Shown one piece after another: positions 24,101 to 37,300 of a stretch of 64,000 nt of DNA. Every line of letters starts with the position of its first letter. The stretch's first letter is position 1. The position numbers and the translations under genes are program-made. The DNA comes from Diploscapter coronatus (lineage: Eukaryota > Nematoda > Chromadorea > Rhabditida > Rhabditidae): the NCBI GenBank assembly GCA_964036155.1, contig OZ038423.1, forward strand, positions 81,173,249 to 81,237,248. Direction: 5' to 3'. The notes under the pieces were generated by a model. It did not search any database. It saw only the letters and a program-made list of their open reading frames with translations, and was not told where the DNA came from.

Positions 24101-27100
24101 TAAAAATGACTCTACATTTAGATGAAATTGATTTAGTGCTTTTCACCTGCAAGACACTTTGAAGCACCGAGCTCGCCGTGGTACCATTGACAACGGATGC
24201 TTGGTTCTGAGTGGTATCCGCATTTGCTGTATTGACGGAATTCGAGGAGTTGTCACTGCTCTTCTTTTTGCTGCTGCTAGTCATTTCGATGTTGATGCCG
24301 GCCCTCTGACGCTCTTCCTCGGTGTGCGATTCGCGCATGTGTTTCTTCAGGCTGAAATTCAAACAAAAATGAGTTTCGAAAATTTCGTAATTGGGAAGGT
24401 GTCGTTTTCAATGTCAAGTTGATGATATTTGGCACAGAATGCAAAAAAGTCTCGGAAAAAATAAATCAACTTACCGTCCCTCAGTCCTACTCGTGTAGTC
24501 GCACATTGTGCATTGGTGATCGCCGTGAGTGTTCATGTGGGAATTGTAGTGGAATTTCGACGGACAGGAGAAACCGCAAATTGGGCAGACCTGGAGTATT
24601 CTCACTAGAAAATCTTTCAGATTTGAAATTCTTACCAAAGCCGCTTGTTGTCCCGCTGCAGGTGGGGGTACAGCCACTGGTCCCAAGCCAGGGGGTCGAA
24701 TGAATGAAGCTAAAACCCGAATATGAAAATACTTCAAAGCATCACCCCTTTTATAGGAAAGATGGCTCAAAAACAACCGCCCGCAAAAAATAATTAGCGC
24801 CCAAAAACTATTCCCAAATCTGGCTAGATTAAAGATCCACAAATTAGCGTCACAAGCAAATTAATTGGTGTCTAAAAGTACCACCTTCTCATTGTGAGGA
24901 AGTCGCATGAAATCTGTCCTAGGGGATTTTTGAGAGACAAAAATAGTCTTGAGAATAAATATTATGGTCTTGGAAAGGTAAAGATCTCTCGAGATTATTC
25001 ATTTTCTGTGTGATCATCAATGCTATGAATTTAAACTTCATAACTTGCTTACTTTTCGTTGGCTGTTCTGGCTTCTCCGGTGTTCCTGCATTCGAGCTCT
25101 TTCTATGGACGGTCTTTCCATTGATACCATTGGTGGGAGTGGACGGCAGCGAGTTGGGTCCGAATAGCGTTAACCCATTTGGGGTCGATGGTAGCGGCGT
25201 GCTTGCACCAGACGAGGAGACACTTTGTTGATGTTGGAGTGCTTCGGGTGATTGGAATGCCGATTGGCCAGATGGGACGAAGCCGGTTAGACCGGTAGCG
25301 ACGATGGTCGACACATGGTTCTGTGAGGTCGGTCCGTCTGGAAAAAGGTTGGTCTTCATTTAGTTTTTGAGTTCGTTTTTTCCCAGATATATTTGACAGC
25401 AAAAACCTATGCTTCAAGTAATCTCAAGAAATTTTGGACAACCACTATGAATATTGAGACGTCGAAGCTAGTTGGGGGATAATCTATCGAAGTTTGATAT
25501 ACTTCGAATTAATTCAAATCAAACCATCCAAAGTATAACGCTGATGAAATTTTTTTTTGCTGTTAAAGACAAAAAAGCCCTACTTGTCAAAGTGTTTCCC
25601 GTCTCTGGTGTCGAGAAGTTCTTAATCGGCACGGGCTTTGCTGGCTGATCTGAGCCTGACCCCGTCGACTCTCCCGATGATTTCGCTCCCAATGGCTCAT
25701 GGGCGTTTCTGCTGTTCGAGAAGTTTAGAAGTAGATGCCTGAAAACCCATTTTATTACTCGTCTCGCAAAATTCGTCTTACGAAGCTTCCTCGTGCTTTT
25801 CGCTGGTCACACTTTCCGAAGTTGAATTTTTCCGACTTTCACTCGCTTTGAGCTGATCTTCATCTGAATTTAGACGTAATTCGAGTTAAAGTCGCTGGAT
25901 TCAATTACCACTCTCTTGGACGCCTTCCATGGCTTCTTCTTCACCTGCGGAGCACTCGACGTCGATTTCCTCCGCAGAGCTTTCGCGGTCTTCCCGAGTG
26001 ACGTCGATTTCTGGACTGATTCTGGAGGCTTGTTTCTCGGTTGATTCATCGATTTTGGAGTCATCCTGAAATGGAATCATTTCAGTGTAATTGTAATTTC
26101 AAGCTAATTATTTGGAAACTGAGTTTCAGCATGATATGATGAAGAAGTATCGTGAAAAGTAGTTTATGGTTTTTTATGAGTTTTTAAACATTCTAAGATA
26201 AAATCGTACCTCATTCTTGACCCTTTGCTCCATCTGAGGTGTAGTTGTAGTCGAAGAAGTGACCGTGTTGTCGCTTTCCAACATAATTGGTGCAAATTGC
26301 GGTCTTGGCCTGAAATCAAATTCATTTCTTCTTAGGCCTTAATCAGCACTAAATCGGAATTTTCAAATATTGAGTGGCCACATATTTGGCAATTTGGATA
26401 GTTCGTTACTTCGTTATTATTCATACTTAAGGGTAGAGGGAGAAGTCTTTTCCTACACTATTTCGTAGGTAACGAACTATCCAGGTTGCCACATATGTTC
26501 ATTCAGATTTAGATAACTATCTAAGCCGAATATGTACCTTGCCAGTTGCGTCTCTCCGTTGCCGCCATTTTCGTAGGACTTGGTTGACTCTACCGGTGCA
26601 CCAATTGGCCCAATCGACTGCTGCTGTACGGTGGACGACCACTTGGCCGTGTCCCAATCCGAGTTGATCTTCGGCGGCGAGTTGTTGTTCCCAGCAGCGA
26701 TATGACCTGTCGCTGGTGTCGACGTCCAATCGCTTGGGATGGACGAAGGCCAGGTTTGTCTGAATTTGAAAGTTATCGATTCACGAGAGAAGCATGGTCT
26801 CGGTCGGCAATCCGTAAATAACGAGATGACGAGAGCTGTTCTGGTAAACGACGAGATAAAGTGTTTTTATAGTTTACGTAGAGGAACGAGAGTTGAGCGA
26901 GATAGTATGGGAAAAGATAGGTCTCGTCACCTCGTCAAATACGAGTTGCCAAAAAAGCCTATTCACCTGAACTGATTCACGATGGGTTGCGAGTTGCTGG
27001 TGAATGTCGCCGGCACGAATGGCGCGGCTGCTTGGCTTCCACTCCACGGTGCAACACCGCCGCTCACTTTGGTGTCGGGCGAAGAACCGTTGAGGTGTTG

Positions 27101-28388
27101 GTGCAGACCTGCTGACATGGCTGTTGGTGCATGAAACGCTCCAGACTGATGATGAAGGTCGGGTTGGCGGGAGACCTGAAACTGGAAAATTTAGGTGTAA
27201 GTCGGAATTTTTATTAGGTGAATATCTCTGAAATGATCATTTTTGAACCCATATACATAATCATCATTGACATACAGTATGCGAAATTGTTTCACTTATG
27301 AAGTTGGTGATGAAAAATAAGGTATTTGAATCCCCGCGGGTGTAAATTAGCCAAGTCCACGCGTTTCAGATTTTCAACAAATATCGCAAAATGAATAATG
27401 AAAGTGATCATGCGAGTTTTACGTTTTAATGCTGGCAAATGAAAGCTACAGTAATCATTTCTGAAATGGTAGAAACTGGCAAAATTTTGGTTTAAAAGCT
27501 CGGTTTTTATCTGGAAGTAGTTTTCAGTGCCTCGGCACAATGGCGTACAGCTTATTTACCGAAAAGTGCAAGCCACCTTTTTTTAACGAAAAACGAAATA
27601 ATAAAGTCTGCCGCCGGGCTTTGAATTTAAAAAGTGCACCTCCCATAATCAAGAATTCCAAAATAGACCATTTTATCGTCAAATTACGCAGGCGGTTTTT
27701 ATCCAGAAGTGCACTCATTTTCCATAATTTATGATCTAGAAAGTACTTATTCTTAAGATCTATGAAATTAAAAAAAAGAAAAAAACTCAGATAGAACAAT
27801 CATAGAGACGTGTATTTTTAACGGAGCATTGTTATTTTCTCGCCAAAATATTTTTTTCTGTTCGGTTTCCTTTTCGCCTCTTTGTTTTTCCTATTCTCTA
27901 ATCCGAGTCTTTTATTTGTCCGGTTCATTTTTTCGGCGCCGCTATGCTCTTGATATGCCCTAGGTGTTTTCATTTTCTGGATCGGAAAATAGGCCCCAAA
28001 AACTCAAAGTGCATATTTGGTTCCATGCAAAAAACAGACGGATTTCATCTGAAAATCATCAAAAGTGCGCATTTTCAAGCGGAAAATTTTGGAACCTAAC
28101 AAAATATTGAAATCTTATAACATCTTAAACTAAATTGATCATTTTAAAACTGGTCTTCACAAAATTAATTACGAAAGTCAGCTTTTTCATATTGTCATCC
28201 TAGAATGCCTATTTAGAGTAGATGCATGGCTTTAAATTGGAAACGAAGATCATCTTATTATAGTTACAAATTAAAATTTAAGGGTACCATACTTGAATAG
28301 CCTGTTTCGGCGTATGAGTGGCTAGATGCGATAGGCTATCGTGCGGAGGCCAAACAGCTTGTTGTTTGGCGTCTTCGAGATGGGCCAT
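21146..28388 (-). CDS. hbl-1: Hunchback-like C2H2 zinc finger transcription factor HBL-1
   Basis: HBL-1 is a nuclear heterochronic repressor. About 19 exons give roughly 1,200 residues. The fingers appear in Hunchback order: [21 protein letters not shown] and [19 protein letters not shown] (near 24.5 kb); [19 protein letters not shown] (split at 23.6 kb); [38 protein letters not shown] and [19 protein letters not shown] (23.28-23.55 kb); [19 protein letters not shown] (22.7 kb); and the diagnostic C-terminal pair [19 protein letters not shown] and [19 protein letters not shown] (21.40-21.15 kb). Between fingers are Ser-, Gln- and acid-rich linkers. Stop TAA at 21146-21148. The proposed start, ATG at 28388 ([19 protein letters not shown]), is in an exon whose frame stays open up to an acceptor at about 28558, so further 5' exons in the 12 kb upstream are likely. 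Introns carry elements of families F, G and others. Confidence 0.9.
21447..21649. mobile_element. MITE family G, copy 2 (hbl-1 intron)
   Basis: Same ends and left-half block as the 18096 copy: gaacgaccgataacttgaga, aaattcgaatatgcaaaatg, and right end ctcaactaatcggctattga. Confidence 0.85.
21871..22008. mobile_element. 138-bp palindromic element, cagggcccg termini (hbl-1 intron)
   Basis: Ends cagggcccgtactaaatcct and gggtttagtgcgggccctg. Inner arms gttagcctcag / ctgaggt and tctcctaaaa/ aaaggaga also pair. Single copy in the window. Confidence 0.8.
22367..22465. mobile_element. 99-bp palindromic element (hbl-1 intron)
   Basis: Arms tagttagcactcacctgcct and ctctcatttgtagttggtca are mirrored by tgaccaactataaatgagag and aggcaagtgggtgataacta. 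Loop of about 14 bases. Confidence 0.85.
26379..26496. mobile_element. MITE family F, copy 3 (hbl-1 intron)
   Basis: Ends cacatatttggcaatttgga and atccaggttgccacatatg. Inner arms tagttcgttacttcgtt and cgtaggtaacgaacta pair. Contains tacactatttcg. Confidence 0.8.
26804..26953. mobile_element. MITE family F, distant copy (hbl-1 intron)
   Basis: Ends tcggcaatccgtaaataacg and tcaaatacgagttgccaa, with gagatgacgagagc facing gtctcgtcacctcg. Longer than the other F copies and carrying gagatagtatggg. Confidence 0.7.
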
Positions 28389-29765
28389 TGAATGAATATT
28401 AGTTGGCGTCGTCGGGATTCGACTTCTAACTACGGTAGGCGAGTGGCGACGACGTCGTGAGACTCCGAATCGATAACGTCGACTTAGAGAGCGGTCTTCG
28501 GAATGGCGACCAAACGACCCAGCATCATTGGGGTCTGGAATGAGGTGGGTACCGCACCTGGAAAAAATCAATTTTAAAAATGCATAAATTGAAAAAAAAA
28601 AATTAAAAAATCATATTCTAGCGGAAATATGTGTGTGAAGATCATGAATTTCAGATAGATTTAATGATGAAATAGGGGGATATATTGATGGATTTGATAG
28701 AATGATTTTTCATTATTAAAAGATATATACAGTAAGAAAGAAAGAAACCGATAGAGAAAAATGGCTAGTTTTTCTCTGCACCTATCTTTTAACGTTGTAA
28801 GGGTTAGACACACCGATGGAGTTTTGGTAAAAATGATAGCGACCACGTGAGGTTCGTGCCGTCGGCCTCTAATCAATAATCGTTATTTTAGGCTGGTACA
28901 TTGGCGGAAAAAACTGACAAGTAGTAAAAAAAATGCGCGCGCCCCGTCCCCAACAGCAATCTTCACACCGATTATTTTCAAATGGAACTGTTCTTTGGTA
29001 ATAGCACTGAATTTCGAGAGACGAAAAGAATGGGAAAAGTCAGAGAAAAACTAGAGGGTGTTGAATTTTTAGAGGGACAGAGGAAAGCGTTTAGAGATAG
29101 AGGAAATGAGGAAATAGTGTAGTCGGTTGAACTGTTTTTTGGGCGCAAAAAATCGGAAAGAATTCGACAGAAATAACGTTTAGTAGAGAAGAGAGGGAAA
29201 AAAGTTAGAAAATTGAGAAATAGTGAGTGATTCTAGGGGGTTAGAGAAAAAAGTTCTCTCTAGGACGCGGCGACCGCGCCAAACACGAGATGAACTCGCA
29301 TAAAAAATCGCTTCGGGTTGGGAAAGATCATCTTTTTCGAAGAGGAAAAGGAATAAGAAAATTTGAAAATAGTATGGAAACGCGAGAGAAAAAGAAACAA
29401 AATTTCCTCCTCTTCCAATTTTTTCAGCCTTTTCTTTTTCTCTCTTCAGTCAAAGCACTATTTTCTTTCTCTAACTTGTTCCCCTGTGTTCGCTTTTTTC
29501 ACAGCGCGCAAAAACGACTCCCTTCCCATCATTCATTATCTTTTTCTTTTCGTCTCTTATTTTTTTTTACTGTTTTCTCTTTTCTCTCGTCTCTCTATTT
29601 AAAAACTAACTATTTCGTCGTCATTCCGTGAAAACAGACGCGCCGAACGACGGAAATAGTCTTTATTTTGGAAGAGAGAGAAAGAATTTGGAGAAAAGGG
29701 AAATAGCATAGGCATTTGGGAGAAAGAAATTTGGGACGCAACACTCGCGTTTTTTCGCTCAAAAA

Positions 29766-29848
29766 ATGCTTGCTGCGGGACGCGTTTTTTCTAACTTCGA
29801 CGAAGCAGTGAAGTCTTTAGAAGAGATGGAAAAGAGTGCAGAAAATCG
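29766..29848 (+). CDS. Possible isolated first exon of an unrecognised gene
   Basis: ATG at 29766 opens MLAAGRVFSNFDEAVKSLEE and continues MEKSAENR to a near-perfect donor (CG|gtaagt at 29849). The residue pattern looks protein-like and uses no low-complexity codons, unlike the surrounding tracts. I could not find a convincing second exon: acceptors near 36050 and 36115 are phase-compatible, but what follows is ambiguous. It may be chance. Confidence 0.28.
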
Positions 29849-32800
29849 GTAAGTAGTTTTGAAATCTGAGAGAAAAAGATGCAGAGAGACGATAAAAAAC
29901 CCGACACTGTGTTTGCATCATGAGATAGAAAAAATCATCCACCGACAAAAAATTGGGCAAAACTTTCGGAAAACTATTTTAATGAGTTTTTTTTAGAAAA
30001 AAATAGCAAATAAAATTCTTTCTAAAAGGATTCAAAATAATGATGAAGATCGGCTTTTTATTCCATAAAGTTTTAAAATTGTCATTTTAAATGAAGAAAA
30101 AAACCTACTATAAAATTGAATAAAGCCTGATCTTTATGAAAACTTTGGGCCAAATTTGAAAAAAAGAAAATTTGTATGAGATCTAAAATGGAAGCTGGAA
30201 AATTTTAGAGAAAAGAAGAGAAGGAAGAAAAATTGTCTGGGCGCTTTTAGGAAAAAAATGACTGCTGTTCCGAATTTTGCTTCTTTCCGCCTTCTCACAT
30301 TTTCAGTTTCTCTTTTTCTCCCGTTTTTTCGCGCTTCGCGTTTTTTCACCCCTAGGGGCTAGGTAGCTCATTTCACGAGAGAAAAATGGATGGAACGAGG
30401 CAGAAATGAAAATAGAGAATTTTTAGGTGCAATGTTTCGAGAATCAAATGTTCATTGAAATTTTTGGTGAAACTATGAAGTTAGTTAAAAAGTTGTCATA
30501 ATCCGAACATATTAGAAGCTCATGAAAACACATAGAAAATCTTCGAAACATACGAACTTTTGCAGGCTTTTTTGTAAATCATGTAGAAAAAGGGCGAAAA
30601 TTAAAAAAAGACTTCTATTTTAATAAGAAATTTTTTTCTTCAGAGTCATTTAGGTCAGAGTTAAGGTTTTGGGGGTTTTTTGTTATATGGGTAGAGAAAC
30701 GATAAAAAAGATCAGTCTCAATGTCGTTGAACGTTAAGGATTTCAAAAAAGGCAAGCGATGAAATAGTACTCAATTTTAAGAGAGAGAGAAAGCAAAAGA
30801 AAACGAAACTCAGCCCCTGACATGCAGAAGGTCATTTGAAAAATCGCCTATGAGAAACTGTCTAGCTTCTTTTTCGCTCTCTCGATTTCCCATATGCTAT
30901 TTCAATGTCTCCATCTTTGGCGAAAAGGCTATTTCCACTCCGGCGTTGAATCTTGCCATTTAAGCATAGACCAGATGTTTTACCATTCGACCATCGAGCC
31001 ATTGATCAAATTCAGCCAGGAATTGAGACACACCCATGAAATTGGCTTTTGGAGAATGAGAAACATTCAGGAAATGTGCAATAGGTTTCGATGAATTAGG
31101 TATTCAATTAATTTTTCGAACTGTTAGTTTCTTAGTATCCCTATCGAAAAATTAATAATAAAAAGCTGATCTTCGTCCAAAATCTTCCCCACTCCATGTT
31201 AAAACATAGCTTTAAAAGCCGTTTGATATCGCGCACTCGACATTTCGAACGGGGGTAATTCAAAATTAAATATGCCCTTCTTTGAGAGTGAAACAACCAT
31301 GAATGAATTAGGGCTAGTGGTCACAATTCTAAATCCCATTTTCATTTTGGAAAAGCTGGAAATAGCACTTGAAATTTAGAGTCCCAGGATAAGGAAAAAG
31401 AAAAATAGTATTGAAAGCTAAGAGAGCAAAAAGGAGCTCGAGAAAAATCGCCTTTGGCCATTTTTCCCTTAGGCGAAATTCAGAAACAGCTGGTGTCCAT
31501 GTTTCTTTTGCTTTCTCAAATTTTCCCTATCTCTAAATACTGGCCATTTTTGGTAGGCTTAATGGTAAGTGGTAGGGAGGATGCCGGAGTCTCTATGCTT
31601 AACCATGGGATTGGGTCAGAAAGCCAGAGGATGGGATAAAAATGGGCGGAGCTAGGGGTTCATGCAAAATAGACAGCCACGAGAGATGGAATCACACAGC
31701 TCTGGGGGATGAAGAAAAATGGATGATGGCAAAACCGAAAATTTGGGTGAGTCAGAGCAAATTTTTGGGGGTGAAACATAGTGAAATTTTTGTAATTTTG
31801 AATTTCTACGACAAACAACACGAGCAACAATGAAGATTTTTGCCAATCGTTATTCGAGATTTTATGGAAACTTATATTTGAAAGATGAAGCATGTTTCAG
31901 CTTTTCATGTAAAGGATGCATAACACAACAAATCTCCCTAACTTTTTTCTTATAAGCCTCAAAAAGTGTTAAGCTTATTTAAGAAAAAAGTCGACAAATT
32001 ACTCAGAGTTTAAAAATCGCATTTGAAAAAGCGGTTCCAATTTGAATCCGCACGCAGCAACTGTTTGCGTTGAAAAACGTTCGATATTCGAGGGGTAATT
32101 TTTTGTCGTCTGCATCTAGTTTCTCTCTTTAATTTCTATACCCTTTCACTCGTCTAAGCTCGGCTGCCCTACACGATTTTTTATTGTCGGCCATTTTTTG
32201 TGACCCGTTTTGCGAAATAGAGTTCCTAGTTTTTGAGAGACCGAAAAATAACGCTAGAAAGACAGAAAAGTTTTTGCAAAAAAGAGAGCAAAGAGAAAAA
32301 AAGTGAAACTGAGCGTTTTCTAGGAGTCGGAACGCTCTAGCCACTACACTGCGCTATCTTTCTTTTCGCGTTTTTCTTTCGTTTATGATGTAATCCCTAA
32401 GGGAGAACGCAAAAAAGCAGTAGCCTTACATGGAAAGCCAAGAACATTTGCATGTTGCGAGAGATTGATAAATTGGAGAAGGGGAAAGAAAGCAGAAACA
32501 TTAAGAAATTTTTGACCAAAAAATACAAACCATGAAGTTAACCAATAAGCTATTTAGGCGTATTTTTGCTGGAAAAGTTAAGATTTAGAGATTTTACCAC
32601 TGAGCCATCGAGTCAAAATTCGAGGGTCTGAGAATTTGAAAGCAGAAATTACGAAAGGCAGAACGGTTTTTTCACGAAAAAACGCGCGCCAAGTTTGTTT
32701 TGTTGGGAGTTTTTCGAACGCGTTTTCACATCGAAAAATAGTCACATCTGGTCGAAATGAAAAACTACAAAAAACCATTCAAACAAGAAGAGAAATTTGA

Positions 32801-34212
32801 ATGACTTTTCCAAGTCAAGGAAAACGTAAACTTTGAAATTTGATGATTTTCGTTTCGAAAAATCTAGTGAAATAAATGTAATAGTTTAGATTATTGTTCG
32901 GTTACTTGCGATTAGCTATAAAGTATGTCTGAAAATTCAAGATTCGTTTCCCTTCGAATAAAATTCGTATCTATATATCCCAGATCGTTTTGTCGTCCTA
33001 TCCTTAACCATTAGATGGTCATTTTAGGGCATCTCTCGGTCATATGCATATTTTTTCCCTTTGAAACATCTCTCTATTTTTCCTTCCTCTATGCTATTTC
33101 TCCTTGGCGCAAGGCGTAAACAGAAATAGTAAGGGCGTTAGAAGAGAGTGCAGACGGCCAGAATTTACGTTCGTTTCCGTGGGGAAATAGTATGAGAAAG
33201 GGAGAGAGAGAAAGAAAGAAATATCCCTTGTTTTTCCGATTCTGACCATTCTTTCTTTCCCTTTCTATACTATTTCTCTTTCTGCCTCTTTTCCCCTCTA
33301 TTCCCTTACTATTTCTCGTTTGCCTCGAGCATGTATTTTTCTCTATCCCTCTCTCCATTTACAGTAATCTTTTGACGCGCAAAAGTGCGGATATTCCGAA
33401 AAGATATGCACGCGTTGCACTATGCGTAATAACCGACGCGATATGTGGAAATTAGGCCAGAGGTAGAAATTATGCATATTCGCGAAGAGAAGAAAACAAC
33501 AGCGAGAAATCATGAAAATCAAGGATTGTTATTTAGATCTGAATCTATATTCTCAACTCAAAGGCGTTCCAATTTTGTTGAAAGAATCGGTAAAGAGTAA
33601 AAAAATGGACTACGGTAGAGGAGAAATGAAAAAATACGATAATTTTCAATTTACATAATGACACCTCAAGGGGATCACGAATTAAAATATGACAAATTTC
33701 ATACAAGATATAGAATTTTTCGAAGCATAACATAAAGTTAATTTGAAAATGAAATTGCGTCAAATAATTATTGGAAAATAAAAATCTTAGTTAAGAAAAA
33801 TTCGAAAAGTCCGATATCTCAGGTCTGAAATGAAAAAATCAGCACTAAGTTCTGAGCAGCCAGGTAAAACATTTTACGATTATCGAAGAAATAGGCCGAT
33901 TTTCGATAGGAAAAATGTCGCGAAAGTGAACCCAGTTTTATTTCGCGTGATAAAACGGTTTTTTGCCCCTGCTCTTATCATTTCGAGCTGCATTTTGAAA
34001 ACGGAATGGGGAGAGGGAAAAAATTATTCCCTACTTGACAAAAAATTCCTTCACCCCTAGGGGTAAGGAGAGGCGCATAAAATATTAGAGATAAGGAAAA
34101 TTTGGGGACGCATCCAAATTTTGATTAAAAAAAATGGGTCGCGTATCATTTTTAGAATAGAAGTTTCAGACTATAAAGAACAAGGAAAAAAGTTCTAAAT
34201 TCACGATATAGT

Positions 34213-34375
34213 TAGGCCTAGGGAGAACTTTCGTCAGACGAAAATAAACTATAGGAGATAGGTCGCACTGGTAGAAATTTAGGCTAATCACAGGTTGGAG
34301 AAGGAAAATTGTTAAAATAATATACCCGGGAAGTAGGTCGCAAGGGCTTTCTGACTTAAGTCCTCCATAGGTCTG
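34213..34375. mobile_element. MITE family E, copy 2
   Basis: Ends aggcctagggagaactttcg and cctccataggtctgg. The interior, tttcgtcagacgaaaataaa through aatatacccgggaagtaggt, is nearly identical to the reverse complement of 40896-41057. Confidence 0.88.
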
Positions 34376-37300
34376 GATATAGTAATTCGAAGTTCGGGAA
34401 TTCTATACTCAATTTATAATAAAGAATTAGGTATGCATATTGCGTTCCAAAGAAACATTTCTTTATCATTTGACTCGACGAAATAATACCCGTCATATGA
34501 TAAAGTTTGAAAAAATCGCTTAAAAGATGAATATCCTTTCTCCGAAAGGATGAAATTCGAAATCTTTTAATGTGCGCATATTTTTGCGGGGAGATCTTAA
34601 CAATTCGAAAAATTTGAGCGATGTGTGACACGGATATCTTATCGGATAAAAACTAGTGGAAGTTGAGTTTAAATAAATGTATTCCAGTCGGTTTTTAAAG
34701 GCTATATTTCATCATAGGTTTATAGATCTCAAAAAATTGAATCCGGATTTTTCGCAACAAATCTTGAGAAATAACATCTGAACAATAGGTTTTTGAACAC
34801 GAGCCAAGAAAAAACACAATTGTTCAAAAAATTGAAGGAAACAGAATTTGGATTCTCGCCAAGTAGCGAATACAAAAATACGGTTCAGAAATCAAGCATT
34901 TGCTGGGAAATATGAAAATATGAGGGAAAATTGGTGAAGATCAGATTTCTTTTACTTAAAAATATAACTTAAAGATTTGAAAAGTTCTAAGCAATAGCAA
35001 AAGGAAAAAATGACCGTAACTCAAAAACTCGCTTTCGAATTCGATAACACCGTACTTCTGAACTCTAGCAAAAAAATTACACGTTCTAAATAGGCCTTCT
35101 AGGTCAATCTAAAAATAGCAACATTGGAACGCCCTTTCTCTTTCCAGGGGAAAATTGTGGGTGGGGCTTCGCGCAAAAAAGTGGGCGGGGCTCTGTTCGA
35201 GAAAAGTGCGCGCCGCTTTTACAGAGAAATATGACTGTGGGTGCGGGAAAACTCTCATACTTTTCTGCATCTTTTTCTTTCTCCCGCACTCTATCTTTCT
35301 TTTCCCGTGCTATTTCCCCCGGTTGCCTTCAGCGCTGTATGCAAATGAATGTTTTGAAGCGTTCTCGCCGTTTTCTTTTCTCTCTCGATTGCCCGTACTA
35401 TTCCTCTAGTTTCCCTTTCTTTCTCACTCTCTCGTTTTCAAATACTATTTCTCTATTCTAATTTTTCTCTTTGCTTTTCTGCGTCTCTCACACTCTCGCC
35501 GTTCGCAGCCTGGCACACGCCAACACAGGAGACCAAAAGCAATAACACAACTGAATAAAAATGAGAGATAGAGAAAGATTATGATAAACGGAGAGAGCAC
35601 AAAGGAGCAGAAAATTAGAATGAGAGATAGTATGCTTAAATTGGAGAGAAAAAGAAAGAGGACAAGAAATAGTTAGAGAAGATCCCCTTCTATTTTCATA
35701 AGAGAAAAGTTGAGATGCTAATTTTCGCAGGAGAGAACGAACCTTCAAAGATTTGATGAAGAAGCTTGGAGATCAAATAGGAAAGTTCGAGATTTTTGGA
35801 TAAGTTTCAGAAAATCTCATAAGGAAACATTCAATTTTGCTATTGTTACGGGAACATTAAAACTAGAGATTTATCAAAAACTTCAATTTTATGCCCTACT
35901 ATGATGACTCATATGAATTTGAATATCGAATGATGGCGAAATTTGTTTTGCGAAATCACTTACCTTTCATCTTTATTCGTTTTGTTCCTCATATTTCAGA
36001 ATTTTTAGCGAATAAATCGAAAATAGCAAGAAACAAATCTTAGGAAAATAGTTTTCTGCCAAAAACCTGTGGGGCAGGCTTTTATTTGATAGATGGTTGG
36101 AAAAAAGTGAAAAAATGGCTCTTATCAGATGCGATTTTTTCAGTGGTTCAGAACGACACTGCCGGAGACGGTTTTTCATTTCAATATTCATTATATTCTG
36201 CCTAGTTTCTGTGCCTATGCTTAACCATGCGACTATAGATACTTTCAGGGCAGCGTTTGATAGTTTTCCCGACAAAAAAACCGAGCGCGAATGTTTAATG
36301 ATATGGGCAAAAACTGTTAGGGTCGGGAAATGTTTTGGAGGAAATATCAAGGCAATTTTGGAGGGGCGAAAGATAAAATTAGTTCTTCTGAGGGATGAAA
36401 ATGAGAAGTTTTTGTTATCAACAAATGCACTTTTAGGAGCGGCAAAAAATGCAATCGTCTAGAGTTTTGTCAAAGGAAGCGAAAAAATTGCCTAGGGGGT
36501 CGATTTTATGATTGAAAACGTGGAAACCTTTCTCAGGCAGAGTAATTTTCGAATTTAATTTTTCCGTACCAAACTCTGAAAGATTTCATTCAAATGAAAT
36601 GAAAACTGATCTTTGTCATTTTTTCCTGGAAGATACCCATTTTTAGCGATAATAACTTATAAAAGCTCAACATTTAAACCTTACATTTTGTTATTATTAA
36701 TTATCGTCTCTTATTAAGTTCTAGCCCTAAGTGATAAGAATCATTTGCAATTGAGCCCCTGGAGGTCGAGTCTTTGCTTTTGTGTACCTCTTTCCTTGGG
36801 ACAGCCTGGCACCAATCTAATGTCCGAATTTGGTTGATGATAAAATGTTGATAATAATCAACAAATACAATGGGGGACTGAGAAAATTGCAACATTTCAG
36901 AAAGAATAGAAGATGGCATGTTTCAAAAGAATTTGTATGATGTACGTGATTTTTTTAAATTTAATTCTCGGGAATGACCAGTAGAAATTGAATGTGAAAT
37001 AAGCTTATGAAAATAGATATCTAATGATGATTAGGATATGTATTTTTTAAAAAGTTTCATAAAAAATCTTCACTTTAATAATCTAATAATTTCAGGTACT
37101 TTAACCGAAAATGAATAAATTTCAAAATGACATCATATTTCTTCCTTCCTTCTTTCCCTCTCCCTCTCGAAATTTCTCGTTTCAGCTTGAAACTTCCATC
37201 ATTCTGCTTCTCTGGGCTCTCTCGTTAATTTCAAAGCTGACCTTCACTATTTCTCTTTCTGTTTCTTTTCTCTCTTCGATTCCCTGACTATTCCATTTTT

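Noticed and set aside
25440..25530. Weak palindrome around gaagtttgatatacttcgaa
   Set aside because: Short and imperfect, with no second copy; consistent with chance in AT-rich DNA.
29290..29631. 113-residue frame rich in Phe, Leu and Ser
   Set aside because: Translation of pyrimidine-rich tracts; composition is low complexity with no domain.
36097..36462. 121-residue plus-strand frame that faintly recalls FLYWCH-type Cys/His spacing
   Set aside because: The Cys/His pattern is incomplete and the frame contains the dispersed CTATGCTTAACCAT repeat; both strands are open, so coding cannot be claimed.
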